From Desulfobacterales bacterium (GTDB taxonomy: Bacteria > Desulfobacterota > Desulfobacteria > Desulfobacterales > JAAELO01), in the NCBI GenBank assembly GCA_024226555.1, contig JAAELO010000628.1, forward strand, positions 1 to 64,000: a stretch of 64,000 bases of DNA. The letters run 5' to 3'. The position numbers and the translations under genes were made by a program. The notes under the pieces were generated by a model that saw only the letters and a list, made by a program, of their open reading frames with translations, had not been told where the DNA came from and did not search any database. Positions 26,685 to 36,255 of this stretch are shown in pieces (positions within the stretch are counted from its first letter, which is position 1; every line of letters starts with the position of its first letter).

Positions 26685-27725
26685 TTAAGTTAGACCTTTT
26701 TTTACACATCTCTCTCCATTTCTATAACCCTTTGGAGTTACTCCCACCCAACGTTTAAATGCTCTTGAAAAATTGCTGGAATCTGTGTAGCCAAGTTTAA
26801 AGGCAATCTCAATGATCGAATATCTGTTTTCCAAAAGATATTTTTCAGCCAGATGCTGCCTTATCTCTTTCAACATATCCCTGTATGTTACATCTTCGTT
26901 CTTAAGATAACGATTAAGAGATCTTTTACTCATACCTATTTTCTTTGCAAGAATCTCAAGGGATGGTTCTCCTATTGGCAGTAGATCAATTATTTTTTTA
27001 TGCACTTTGGAAGCGATGTTTGCCTGATCAAACTGTTCAAGATAATCAACTATAATTTTATCGTTATATCCTGCTATTTCAGTATTTGCTGCAGGGAGTG
27101 GGATCTTAAGGTTAGTTTTATCAAAAAGAAATCTGTTTTGAATGGATGAAAAGATAATATTTTCACCAAATATTTCATGATATCTTTCTATGTTTTTTGG
27201 TTCAGGCCTGATCATTTCAATTTTCATATTTTGTGTTGAGGTTTTCATCATGTCTCTTGAAAATAAAATAATCCCTGCAAAAAAGGAATCCATAGCTGGT
27301 ATTGAAGGCTTTGGACCATCTAATGGAATAAAATTTATTGATATATACTCTTTTTCCTCTATTAATTTCACCTCCACAGCATTACTTATAATTCTGTAAA
27401 AATTTTGTGCCCTTTTGAAAGCATCATAAAGATTGGTACTTGCCATTAAGGCATATCCAAGAGCGTGAAATGTTCCGTGATGAATATTTTCTGCCACACT
27501 AAGACCGAAGGATTGATCCCCGGTTTTTTTCAAGGCAAGATCCCATAAAACACTCATTTTTGTTAGCTTAATCCGCTTATCAGGATTAAGTGTAATCTTT
27601 TCATCAATTCCTGCTTCTTTGAGAATGGCTTTTGAATCGTACCCTTCTTTTTCAAGTGTTTGTGCTATTGAGCGAGCCCAGCTACTTATTGTTGTAGGAT
27701 TTTTTCTTTGAAAATTCATAGGCAT
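26685..27725 (-). CDS. AraC-family regulator with arabinose-binding-like domain
   Basis: 346 residues. The N-terminal two thirds match the Arabinose_bd-type domain of OruR/ArgR-like regulators: WARSIAQTLEKEGYD near the start, then GTFHALGYALMASTNLYDAF. The C-terminal double helix-turn-helix includes LAKKIGMSKRSLNRYLKNEDVTY, then AEKYLLENRYSIIEIAFKLGYTDSSNFSRAFKRWVGVTPKGYR. It activates transcription in response to a small molecule. It is divergent from the alkylsulfatase-like lipoprotein gene across a 148-bp gap, a common regulator-target arrangement. Confidence 0.9.
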   Translation of the reverse strand: MPMNFQRKNPTTISSWARSIAQTLEKEGYDSKAILKEAGIDEKITLNPDKRIKLTKMSVLWDLALKKTGDQSFGLSVAENIHHGTFHALGYALMASTNLYDAFKRAQNFYRIISNAVEVKLIEEKEYISINFIPLDGPKPSIPAMDSFFAGIILFSRDMMKTSTQNMKIEMIRPEPKNIERYHEIFGENIIFSSIQNRFLFDKTNLKIPLPAANTEIAGYNDKIIVDYLEQFDQANIASKVHKKIIDLLPIGEPSLEILAKKIGMSKRSLNRYLKNEDVTYRDMLKEIRQHLAEKYLLENRYSIIEIAFKLGYTDSSNFSRAFKRWVGVTPKGYRNGERCVKKGLT

Positions 27726-27873
27726 AAATTATTTTTTAACCCATTTTTTGAAATTCGGCGTAAAATGACCTGAAAATAAGTTTCTAAATATGTATTTTTT
27801 TATCATGATTTAACATTACCTGATTTTTTAAAATGATCAATAAAGAATTTATAATCGATAGCGGAGGTTTTAT

Positions 27874-29589
27874 ATGAAAAAGTTGTTTCCCTTATTTTTG
27901 TTATTCGCAATTATTAGTTTTGGATGTGGTGATTCAGAAAAGACTCATGAAGTTAAAGCTGTTAAAAATGCTTCTTATTCAGAACATGCAAAAGAGTTCA
28001 AAAAAGGTGTCGTGAAGGTAACGGATGGAGTTTGGGTTGCTATAGGATATGGAATCTCCAACTCAATTATGATTGAAGGCGATGATGGATTAATTATTGT
28101 GGACACTATGACCACAAATGAAGAAGCAAAAGAGGTATTAACTGAATTTCGAAAAATAACTAAAAAACCTGTAATAGCTGCAATTTATACACATAGTCAT
28201 CCTGACCATATTTTTGGGACAAACGGTTTTGCTGAAGGAAGGAAAATTGATGTTTATTCACATGACACTACACAATATTATATCGATCGTGTTGTAAATG
28301 TTATAAGACCAATTATCAGCAGCCGAAGTACAAGGATGTATGGAAATCCTCTTGGGAAAGGCGCTGTTGAGCACGTTGGTATTGGACCATGTGTTGGTAT
28401 TCATAAAGATACTAAACTGGAGTCGGTCAGACCTAATAAAACTTTCTCTAAAAAATTAATTACTACAATTGCAGGTATTAGACTTGAACTTTATCATGCT
28501 CCCGGAGAAACAAACGACCAGATTTTTGTCTGGATTCCTGAGAAAAAAACCCTGCTTCCAGGTGATAATTTTTATAAGGCATTTCCTAATCTGTACACAA
28601 TTCGTGGGACAAGTTACAGAGATGTTCTTGCATGGGCAAAAAGTATCGATTTTATGATGGAAAAAAATCCGGAATTTTTGGTTCCTTCACATACAAGACC
28701 CTTAACCGGAAGCAAATATATCAAATCTGTTCTCACTGATTACAGAGATGCAATCCAGTTTGTACATGACCAGACAATCAGGGGGATGAATCAGGGACTA
28801 ACACCAGGCCAACTTGTCGAAAATGTTAAACTCCCACAACACCTTAAAAATTCTCCTTTTTTACAGGAGTATTACGGAACTGTTGAATGGTCTGTTAGAA
28901 GCGTTTTTTCAGGGTATCTGGGATGGTTTGACGGTAATCCGACCACATTAAGACCTCTTTCACCAAACAACAGATCACAAAAATATATTAAACTTTCCGG
29001 TGGATCAGAAAAGGTTGTTGAAGAGGCTAAAAATGCATTCAATAATAAAGAGTATCAATGGACACTTGAGTTAACGGATCATATTTTGAGAGTTGAACCG
29101 AAAAATAATGAAGCCAGGGACCTTCGGGTAAAGGCTTTGATAAAAAGAGGAGAAGCGGAAACCAATCCAAATGCCCGTCATTACTACTTAACAAGCGCAA
29201 TGGAATTAAGAGATAATTTCACAGCTACATTTGAAGCTACTCCAACCTTAAAAGGGCTACATAGTATTCCCCTTGAAAATATTTTTACTTCAATGGCAGT
29301 AAATCTTGATTCTGAAAAAACAATAGGCCTTACACAAAAAGTTAATTTCAAATTTCCGGATACAAAGGAGTTCTTTAGTGTAAGCTTAAGGAGGGGTGTA
29401 GCTGATATAAAACCTCGTCTTGTTAAAAATGCAGATATCACCGTTACTATGGATTCTTTCATCTGGAAAGAGATCGTAGGTAAAATGAGAAGCCCAATGG
29501 CAGCTTTTGCAACTGGTAAAATTGATATTGATGGAAGTAAAACAGATCTGGTTAAATTTCTTGGATATTTCAAACCAAAGGAAAACTAA
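27874..29589 (+). CDS. Alkylsulfatase-like metallo-beta-lactamase lipoprotein
   Basis: 571 residues. A lipoprotein signal peptide ends in the lipobox SFGC (Cys about residue 18). The metallo-beta-lactamase domain carries THSHPDHIFGTNGF (zinc ligands HxHxDH-like, near 107-112), with later ligand regions in FYHAPGETNDQIFVW-like and VPSHTRPLTGS. An alkylsulfatase dimerisation domain (from GYLGWFDGNPTTL) and an SCP2-like C-terminal domain follow, as in SdsA1/BDS1. Such enzymes cleave primary or secondary alkyl sulfates; some relatives have other substrates. Location: anchored on the periplasmic side. A strong Shine-Dalgarno (GCGGAGG) precedes the ATG. Probable control by the divergent AraC regulator. 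Confidence 0.88.
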   Translation: MKKLFPLFLLFAIISFGCGDSEKTHEVKAVKNASYSEHAKEFKKGVVKVTDGVWVAIGYGISNSIMIEGDDGLIIVDTMTTNEEAKEVLTEFRKITKKPVIAAIYTHSHPDHIFGTNGFAEGRKIDVYSHDTTQYYIDRVVNVIRPIISSRSTRMYGNPLGKGAVEHVGIGPCVGIHKDTKLESVRPNKTFSKKLITTIAGIRLELYHAPGETNDQIFVWIPEKKTLLPGDNFYKAFPNLYTIRGTSYRDVLAWAKSIDFMMEKNPEFLVPSHTRPLTGSKYIKSVLTDYRDAIQFVHDQTIRGMNQGLTPGQLVENVKLPQHLKNSPFLQEYYGTVEWSVRSVFSGYLGWFDGNPTTLRPLSPNNRSQKYIKLSGGSEKVVEEAKNAFNNKEYQWTLELTDHILRVEPKNNEARDLRVKALIKRGEAETNPNARHYYLTSAMELRDNFTATFEATPTLKGLHSIPLENIFTSMAVNLDSEKTIGLTQKVNFKFPDTKEFFSVSLRRGVADIKPRLVKNADITVTMDSFIWKEIVGKMRSPMAAFATGKIDIDGSKTDLVKFLGYFKPKEN

Positions 29590-29602
29590 ATCTTAATTTT
29601 TT

Positions 29603-29631
29603 GAAGGTATGCTTTAATCAGCATGCCTTTA
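29603..29631 (+). terminator. Terminator after the alkylsulfatase-like gene
   Basis: AAGGTATGCT (29604-29613) and AGCATGCCTT (29620-29629) pair with one G-U around a 6-nt loop, followed by TTAATTATT. A MITE terminus directly adjoins it. Confidence 0.6.
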
Positions 29632-29651
29632 ATTATTAGAGGTTCTCTATA
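29631..29651 (-). repeat. Lone MITE terminal repeat at kinase C-terminus
   Basis: AATTATTAGAGGTTCTCTATA. On the minus strand it encodes the end of the hybrid kinase, IENL plus stop. A second partial copy (GAGGTTCC) follows at 29663-29670. Confidence 0.7.
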
Positions 29652-31579
29652 GGGGAGTTATTCGAGGTTCCATCAAAAATCTTTAAAAACATCTGGTTGA
29701 TAATTTTTTGTTTGATAGGCTTTGAAATATATTCATCCATTCCTGCTGCAAGGAACCTTTCCTTATCACCCTTCATAGCGTTGGCAGTTAAAGCTATTAT
29801 TGGAATTCTTTGTGATCCGTTTTCAATAGATCTAATTTCTTTTGTTGCTTCAACTCCATCCATCTCTGGCATATGGATATCCATGAGAACAATATCAAAG
29901 GATTGTTCTTTAAAAAGTTCAACTGCCTCAACTCCGTTTTCTGCAAGTACCACTTCATGGTGAAGTTTTTGAAGCATTCTCAAAGCGACTTTCTGGTTTA
30001 TTAAATTATCCTCAACTAAGAGAATCCTGTATTTTTTACTGTTTTCAGGTTGAATCCGTTTTACTTCTTCAACTTTATAACTAGTTATAAGCTGTGTTGC
30101 CGGATCATTTAACACTTGTTTTGAATAGCTTAAAACAGTTCTTATACAGTCAAAAAGTTTTACTCGCTTAATTGGTTTGGATAGAAACGCAACAAATCCG
30201 GCTTCTTTTATAAGTTTAGCATCTCCTCTGGTTGCCGATGATGATAACATAATCATGATTATTTCTTTCTTTAGATATGGTTCCTTTTGGATCATCTTTC
30301 CTAATTCAATTCCTGACATTTCCGGCATCTGCATATCAATTAATGCAACATCATATGGGTCAGAAAGGCTGTTGTTACGTAGTTCATTAAGAGCTTCTTT
30401 TGCAGAATATGTACTTTTAAAAGGGCAGTTCATAGATCTTAAATATTCACCTAAAACTTCATGGTTTGTGAAGTTATCATCAACCAACAGGATCTTTGTC
30501 TTTTCAATGTTTTTCGGAAGTCTAATTTTTTCATATATTATTTTCTGCTTCTGAAAAACAGCTGTGAACCAGAAGGTAGAACCTTTCTTAAATGTGCTTG
30601 TTACTCCAATCTCACCATCCATAAGTTCAACAAGCTGTTTGGAGATAGCAAGCCCAAGACCGGTTCCGCCATACCTCCTTGTTGTTGTTGCATCAACTTG
30701 TGTAAATGATGAAAAAAGACTATCAATCTTATCTTCAGGTATTCCAATTCCTGTATCCTTAATTTCAAAAAGAAGAGTAACACTATTATCAGTATACTCT
30801 TTTGATGAAACTTTTAAGAAAATATCACCATTATCAACAAATTTAAGTGCATTACCTACAAGGTTTGTCAATATCTGGCGAAGACGTCCTGGGTCCCCTT
30901 TTAAATGCAAGTGAACGTCATCCTGAACCAGACATGCAAACTCAATTTTTTTCTTAGATGCTTTCAGACCAAATAAATCTACAAGTGAATCTATAGTGAC
31001 ATCAAGACTAAACGATGAATTCTCCATCTCAAGTTTTCCGGCTTCAATTTTAGAGAAATCCAGAATATCATTGATTAGAAATATCAACGCATCTGCACTT
31101 TGCTGCGCAGCTTTTGCAAACTCTTTCTGGTCATTATTCAGATCGGTTGCGGTGAGTAAGTCCAACATCCCTATAACACCATTCATTGGGGTTCGAATCT
31201 CATGTGACATATTAGCAAGGAACTCAGATTTTGCATCCCCAGCTTTTTTAGCTTCAAAAAGAGCTATTTCAAGATTTTCCTTAACATCAATAAGGTCTTC
31301 AGTCTTTTCAATAATTCTTTCTTCAAGTGTGCGGTTAAAGTTATGAATCTTATCCTGACGAATACCTCCAATTCTTGCAAAAAGGCCTAAAAATAAAGGA
31401 GCTGTATCTATTATCCATAATAAATGGTTTGTTGATTGAACGGAAATTATATTTTTAAGTGTAATCCCATCCATACATACAAGGCACTCAAGTAAAGTGC
31501 CTCCTATTGGGAATAAGAAACCAAACAAGGCTCCGTACAATGTATAATTTGATGTGTCTGTTTTAAAAATGCGTTTCAT
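29636..31579 (-). CDS. Hybrid histidine kinase with two receiver domains
   Basis: 647 residues from ATG 31577-31579; a TTG at 31618 would add 13. Two hydrophobic segments near residues 14-35 and 55-75 anchor it, with no large sensor domain. A coiled linker leads to HisKA with FLANMSHEIRTPMNG (His about 126) and HATPase boxes (NLVGNALKF, DTGIGIPEDKI, GGTGLGLAISKQLV). Two receiver domains follow, with acceptor motifs ALIDMQMPEMSG and VLMDIHMPEMDG. It should pass phosphate to partners encoded elsewhere, as no output regulator is adjacent. The last residues come from a MITE terminal repeat. Confidence 0.93.
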   Translation of the reverse strand: MKRIFKTDTSNYTLYGALFGFLFPIGGTLLECLVCMDGITLKNIISVQSTNHLLWIIDTAPLFLGLFARIGGIRQDKIHNFNRTLEERIIEKTEDLIDVKENLEIALFEAKKAGDAKSEFLANMSHEIRTPMNGVIGMLDLLTATDLNNDQKEFAKAAQQSADALIFLINDILDFSKIEAGKLEMENSSFSLDVTIDSLVDLFGLKASKKKIEFACLVQDDVHLHLKGDPGRLRQILTNLVGNALKFVDNGDIFLKVSSKEYTDNSVTLLFEIKDTGIGIPEDKIDSLFSSFTQVDATTTRRYGGTGLGLAISKQLVELMDGEIGVTSTFKKGSTFWFTAVFQKQKIIYEKIRLPKNIEKTKILLVDDNFTNHEVLGEYLRSMNCPFKSTYSAKEALNELRNNSLSDPYDVALIDMQMPEMSGIELGKMIQKEPYLKKEIIMIMLSSSATRGDAKLIKEAGFVAFLSKPIKRVKLFDCIRTVLSYSKQVLNDPATQLITSYKVEEVKRIQPENSKKYRILLVEDNLINQKVALRMLQKLHHEVVLAENGVEAVELFKEQSFDIVLMDIHMPEMDGVEATKEIRSIENGSQRIPIIALTANAMKGDKERFLAAGMDEYISKPIKQKIINQMFLKIFDGTSNNSPIENL

Positions 31580-31700
31580 ATGGTTTTCAAGTTTACATTC
31601 TTTTAGGAATAATATCAATATTGTTAACTACTTATCATGATTATTGTTTTGTGTAAACAGAAACATCCTCTTGTTTTTTCTATAAATTTAGAATGATTTT

Positions 31701-33074
31701 TTATATCAATGGTGGTTTATAACCGCCTATGCTACTCTCAAAAAACTCTGCCACAGCAAGAGCTACATCTTCTCTAAAAGGTTGTGCAACAATCTGTATA
31801 CCAATAGGAAGATGCTCACTTGATTCCCCACCACGAACAACAGCAGAAGGCCATCCTGTCATGTTGTATGTCATGGAATAGCTGAATGTCGCAAGACTAT
31901 TTCCGGTTGTTCCATGTTCTTTTGCAGGATATGCATTAACTGGGCTAAGTATAACATCGTAGTCTTTGAAAAAAGATAACATGATGCTGCGAAAATGATA
32001 CCATTTCATAATAATTGCATCAAGCTTCTCTGATTCAACAGGAGGAGCTAAACCCAGCCATGGAAGAGTATGCTCAGAAGTTCCGGCCTGTTTCAATAAC
32101 CTTCGAATAGAGGTACCACCATCTGCCGATAACAGTTCAATCATAAGTTCATAGGTTTGCTCAATTCCATTGGGTAATGCCTCTTCTACTCTACACCCGG
32201 TATCTTCGAGCAACTTTGCAGCTTGTTTTATGACATTTTCTGTTTCTGTTGTGGGTTTAATAATTTTATTATCTGTATGAAATGCTACCCGAAGATTTTT
32301 TAAATCAACGTCTTTATAGTTGCCATGAGAAATTGGAACTATTGATGGATCGATCCAGTCCGGTCCTGAAATTATATTAAGTAGTACGTTTAAATCCTCA
32401 ACATACTTTGCTATGGGGCCAACTTGCTGGAATGAATCAAGATGGCCACCAAATGGGAGTATATGACCTGTCCTTGGAACTACACCTGTTGTTGGTTTAA
32501 TTGTTGTTACTCCACAACAATGTGAAGGGTACCGAAGACTACCACCGTAGTCAGTACCTATATCAAAAGCTGAGCCTCCTGCCGCAACAATAGATGCTGC
32601 ACCACCACTACTCCCTCCGGAACTGTGCTTTGTGTTATAGGGATTATTTGTTTTTCCATATATCAGATTGTCAGTTTCATAAGTAAGTGTCAGTTCAGAG
32701 GTATTTGTTTTTCCTATTAAAATCGCCCCTGCATTACGAAGTCTATTTACAACTGTTGCATCCTCTGATGGAACAAAATGCTCTCTTCCTTTTGTTCCAC
32801 CGGTTGAGATAATACCTTTTGTGTCAAATGAATCCTTGATTGTCATTGGAATTCCATGAAGAGGCCCAGGTATTTTGCCCTTTGCTAATTCCTCATCTGC
32901 TTTTATGGCTGAAAGGCGTGCTGTTTCTTCAGAGATTTGAACTACAGCATTTAGCTTAGGATTAACATCAGCGATACGTTTTAAATATGAATCCAAAACT
33001 TCCTGTGAAGAGACTTCCTTATTTCGAATAGATTTACCAAGTTCTGTTATAGACTTAAATAATACTGATTCCAT
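31701..33074 (-). CDS. Amidase-signature family amidase
   Basis: 457 residues. The amidase signature Ser-cisSer-Lys triad is visible: the lysine in GIPMTIKDSF, the glycine-serine-rich segment HSSGGSSGGAASIVAAGGSAFDIGTD and the nucleophile region YGGSLRYPSHCCGV. It hydrolyses an amide bond of unknown substrate. GatA is unlikely, because no gatB/gatC is nearby and the C-terminal region is not GatA-like. No signal peptide, so cytosolic. A good ribosome-binding site (AAAGGAG) precedes the ATG. It follows the Van-type operon on the same strand after 57 bp that contain a MITE fragment. Confidence 0.88.
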   Translation of the reverse strand: MESVLFKSITELGKSIRNKEVSSQEVLDSYLKRIADVNPKLNAVVQISEETARLSAIKADEELAKGKIPGPLHGIPMTIKDSFDTKGIISTGGTKGREHFVPSEDATVVNRLRNAGAILIGKTNTSELTLTYETDNLIYGKTNNPYNTKHSSGGSSGGAASIVAAGGSAFDIGTDYGGSLRYPSHCCGVTTIKPTTGVVPRTGHILPFGGHLDSFQQVGPIAKYVEDLNVLLNIISGPDWIDPSIVPISHGNYKDVDLKNLRVAFHTDNKIIKPTTETENVIKQAAKLLEDTGCRVEEALPNGIEQTYELMIELLSADGGTSIRRLLKQAGTSEHTLPWLGLAPPVESEKLDAIIMKWYHFRSIMLSFFKDYDVILSPVNAYPAKEHGTTGNSLATFSYSMTYNMTGWPSAVVRGGESSEHLPIGIQIVAQPFREDVALAVAEFFESSIGGYKPPLI

Positions 33075-33090
33075 AATTTCTCCTTTGTAG

Positions 33091-33138
33091 TGAATCTCTA
33101 AAAACTTTTTATAAGCGAATCGCCTCGTTATTTATTTT
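33091..33138 (-). repeat. Truncated MITE between amidase and membrane protein genes
   Basis: GTGAATCTCTAAAAAC is a degenerate terminus, followed by inner-element sequence TATAAGCGAATCGCCTCGTTATTT, which occurs in the long copies near 18240 and 53280. The stop codon of the upstream polytopic protein (33132-33134) lies inside it. Confidence 0.55.
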
Positions 33139-34688
33139 GAAGGAGGAAGTGCTGGAAATTCTCCTTCATCATCACTGTACAGCCCGGCTTTTCTGTGTTT
33201 TCTATAAAGAAACGATGGCCGCTTCTTTGAAGGGTTAAGCCAGGTTTTCCAGATACGATTATAAAGATCAATATCATCATCTATTGTAACTTTACTCCTC
33301 ATTTTTACCCAGTAATCTTCACGAATCAGGAAATAATCTGCAACTCCTGTTCCCCTAATGAACCCACCACTAAAAGCTTTCTCATCCAAATAGTAGGTAA
33401 GTTCATCATTTGAAATTTTGTATATAGCTCTCCATATTCTTTTTTTGTTCCAGTGATCTTCCGGTTCATAGAGAAATGCTTCTTTTCTTAATTTATATTT
33501 GTAATAGAAATTTAAACCTCTATGGGCAATAAGCATTGGAATATCATAATTTTTGATATTTTCTGTTACAGTATCATAATCCTTAATATTTGGATCAAGG
33601 TAATCAGGGTGAGCTATTTCCAATCTGAAAATGAAAATAAGGGGTAAAGGGATCAGAAAAATTAATACTTTGCCAATTCCAGAGTCTGCATTATCATTAT
33701 CATTTTTATAATCTCCTATTTGAGAAAGAAGAAACAGAGATGATATCAAGAAAAAAACAGGTAAAAGGATCGCAAACCGCTCTCCAATGCTGAATACTTC
33801 ATTTACTCCAAATGGGAAAAATCCAGGTAGTAAAAGCGGAAATGTGAACAGAATTTTAAAAACAGATCCCTTTGAGCGAATATAAACAATTACAGACCCC
33901 AAATATAAGGCAAGCATTAACAGCATTTCAAATTTTATAGCTACAGGTAATGATTCTCTTTGTAAAAGAACAAGAAAACCCGGGCTCATATTTTCAAAGC
34001 TAAACCGTGTAAGGTCAGGGAGATGTAAACTATCTGATACAAAAAAAAGGTAGAAGAATATTACCGAGGTAATCAGTGAGAGGATAAGAATAAATAATTT
34101 TAATTTTATAATATGGGATAAAAAGTTTCTTAAAAAGAGAGAGCATGAAAAAAGACCGGCTATTGGAATAGAAGCTTTATGGAAAAAAATCGAAAGTAGC
34201 ACCGGGACTAAAGCATAGAAACTCTTAAAACCACTAAAAGTAGAATAATAGAGCCATAAGGGTACTAAAAAGAGAAAACAAAACATCTTTGGGAACTCTA
34301 TTATTACAAAAAAAACAGATGGGGATGACACAAACAGAAGAAGAGCTGAGAAAGTTAGAATATTTCTTTTCTTTCCAATAGTAAAAAATATGCTTAATCC
34401 AAGCAGCAGGATTGATATGGACTGAAAAAGCTTTAATGAATTCTCTGTAATAAGGCCAGTTCTCTGTAATAGTCCTGTTTGTCTATGTACAAGAGATGAA
34501 TCCGGTATTTTTACATCTCCGGTTCTTGCCCAATGGTCTGCCTGAAGTGCATAATAATATGCATCTGTTCCCTTTAAAAAAGATCCGTCAAGTTCATAAA
34601 AAAATGAAATGGAAGAAGCTAATAAGCATAAAATTATTAGAAATGTCTTGTAGTCCTTAATTATATTCAAAGGTTTTAATAAACTCAT
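33132..34688 (-). CDS. Polytopic membrane protein, GT-C-like
   Basis: 518 residues with about ten hydrophobic helices between residues 15 and 355 and a soluble C-terminal third. The first periplasmic loop, FLKGTDAYYYALQADHWARTG, has the acidic, aromatic look of GT-C glycosyltransferases (an aspartate near the membrane with a following YxxxA pattern). That suggests use of a lipid-linked sugar, but the assignment is inference. Its ATG begins 1 bp after the preceding stop, so it is the last gene of the vanX-vanW-glycan-binding operon. Its C-terminal end is soluble and rich in charged residues. Confidence 0.6.
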   Translation of the reverse strand: MSLLKPLNIIKDYKTFLIILCLLASSISFFYELDGSFLKGTDAYYYALQADHWARTGDVKIPDSSLVHRQTGLLQRTGLITENSLKLFQSISILLLGLSIFFTIGKKRNILTFSALLLFVSSPSVFFVIIEFPKMFCFLFLVPLWLYYSTFSGFKSFYALVPVLLSIFFHKASIPIAGLFSCSLFLRNFLSHIIKLKLFILILSLITSVIFFYLFFVSDSLHLPDLTRFSFENMSPGFLVLLQRESLPVAIKFEMLLMLALYLGSVIVYIRSKGSVFKILFTFPLLLPGFFPFGVNEVFSIGERFAILLPVFFLISSLFLLSQIGDYKNDNDNADSGIGKVLIFLIPLPLIFIFRLEIAHPDYLDPNIKDYDTVTENIKNYDIPMLIAHRGLNFYYKYKLRKEAFLYEPEDHWNKKRIWRAIYKISNDELTYYLDEKAFSGGFIRGTGVADYFLIREDYWVKMRSKVTIDDDIDLYNRIWKTWLNPSKKRPSFLYRKHRKAGLYSDDEGEFPALPPSK

Positions 34689-34689
34689 G

Positions 34690-36255
34690 CTAAGGACAGT
34701 CTGAGAAACAGCTGTTTAGTTTATCTGTCATCAGTATGTAATCTGTAAAAACAGATGATTTAAGATAATATGGGTTATGCTTTGTTAGTAACTTGTCTAT
34801 TTTATCATAAAGATCATTTTTGTTTTCTCCTGATGTGCCCCGATCTTTATTTATTACATTGCTTATAAACAATTTTTTACCTGTTTTAATTTTTCTTGTG
34901 GATAATATGGAATCGAATATCTGTTTCTTCTCTTTTCTGCTTAAGGAATGATATCTTTTAATTGTAAGATAACTTTGGAAAATAGAAGCCGCTGGCTTTG
35001 TTTTATTAGTAAGATATTCTGAACTACGTAGTGAAGTTGTGTATCTCTTACCAAAGATTCTTAACCTTTTCCCCTTTGTTTCCCAGTTACCTTCTAAAAC
35101 TTTTGCTGTTACATCTTCACTTGTACTTACTCCATAATCAAAGTTTTTATAGATAACAAAGGTCCCGTTACTTCTCAAACGTATTCTCTTATTATTGCAA
35201 ATAAGGCCACATTCATCTGCAAAGTGGAATACCGAACTCCAGGAGCGATCTATAAATCCTTTCCAGTTTGAAGATATGTTTATCTCTGGTGATTTAACCT
35301 TTGGAAGAATTATATTCCCTTCATTATTCACAAACCTTAATTCTGAGAGTAAAACATCCTTATAACGAGTTCCTTTTCTTATTTGTAAAATTCTAAAGGA
35401 TATGTCTGATACATTAATTGATCTATCCAGTTCAATTCGCTGTGCTCCCATAACGGCCTTCAGATTTATTGTCTGTGAAAAATCGCCGCTTTTTATCAAT
35501 ACCTTTTTTATACATCCGTTTTTTGTAAAATGGGTGGATGATCTCTGATAACCATTCCAGAATATTAGTTCCTTAATATTCTGTTTTTCAGGAAAGGTAA
35601 CTAAAAAGGATTCTCCAATACCATCTGTTTTATTGCCATCTGTGGACCATGCTGAGCTATATTTTGAGTCAAAAATATTGGAAGGATGATATGCAGTTTC
35701 AGGTTTTAAAGTTGATGTTGCTGAAACTTTTGCTTTTGCTTCATCAGGAAACTGAAGCTCAACCTGATTTATTGAACTACCCTGTTTCTTATAGATCCTT
35801 ATAGCTTTTATTTTAATATTCTTGCGAGAAGTGTTTGACATAACCTTTAAAAAAAAAGATTCAGCATAAGTTTGTAAACCAATACGCCCTCTTCCACCAA
35901 AAACAATTGTCTTTTTACCCTTTTGCCAACTACCAAAAACTATTCCGGATGGACTTGTTGTTTTTCCATTCAAATATAATTGAAGCAGTAAACTATCTCT
36001 TTTATCCTCAACATCTACTTCAACGAAGTCAACTCTAACTCCATTTTTGAATTTCAGATATAACCCTTCATCAACTCCCGAATCCTTCACATCCGGTGAC
36101 CAATACGTGCCACAACCATTAAACAAACAATTTACAGAACCGGATGTAATAGAACTACTTGTTGCATTAGCTGAAATAACAAAGGTTTTTGCAGAAACAT
36201 AGCTATAACTAATAAGTAGAAAAAGAGATGAAAGCATAACTGTTTTTAGCTTCAT
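34690..36255 (-). CDS. Secreted protein with discoidin/NADase-type glycan-binding domains
   Basis: 521 residues. A signal peptide (MKLKTVMLSSLFLLISYSYV, cleavage near SAK) precedes two related beta-rich modules. The first spans about 30-160 (CLFNGCGTYWSPDV, GVDEGLYLKF). The second spans about 175-325 (AYHPSNIFDSKYSSAWSTDG, GIGESFLVTF, FWNGYQRS), where the pattern resembles F5/8-C and NADase-type glycan-binding domains. The rest is unclassified and contains CGLIC-type cysteines and a C-terminal SCFSDCP. It probably binds cell-wall or surface glycan. Its start overlaps the vanW stop by 4 bp (ATGA), which indicates translational coupling. Confidence 0.7.
   Translation of the reverse strand: MKLKTVMLSSLFLLISYSYVSAKTFVISANATSSSITSGSVNCLFNGCGTYWSPDVKDSGVDEGLYLKFKNGVRVDFVEVDVEDKRDSLLLQLYLNGKTTSPSGIVFGSWQKGKKTIVFGGRGRIGLQTYAESFFLKVMSNTSRKNIKIKAIRIYKKQGSSINQVELQFPDEAKAKVSATSTLKPETAYHPSNIFDSKYSSAWSTDGNKTDGIGESFLVTFPEKQNIKELIFWNGYQRSSTHFTKNGCIKKVLIKSGDFSQTINLKAVMGAQRIELDRSINVSDISFRILQIRKGTRYKDVLLSELRFVNNEGNIILPKVKSPEINISSNWKGFIDRSWSSVFHFADECGLICNNKRIRLRSNGTFVIYKNFDYGVSTSEDVTAKVLEGNWETKGKRLRIFGKRYTTSLRSSEYLTNKTKPAASIFQSYLTIKRYHSLSRKEKKQIFDSILSTRKIKTGKKLFISNVINKDRGTSGENKNDLYDKIDKLLTKHNPYYLKSSVFTDYILMTDKLNSCFSDCP

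Noticed and set aside
31189-31215. GGGTTCGAATCTC resembling a tRNA T-arm
   Set aside because: It is the reverse complement of the conserved HEIRTPMNG coding sequence of the hybrid kinase; no cloverleaf surrounds it.
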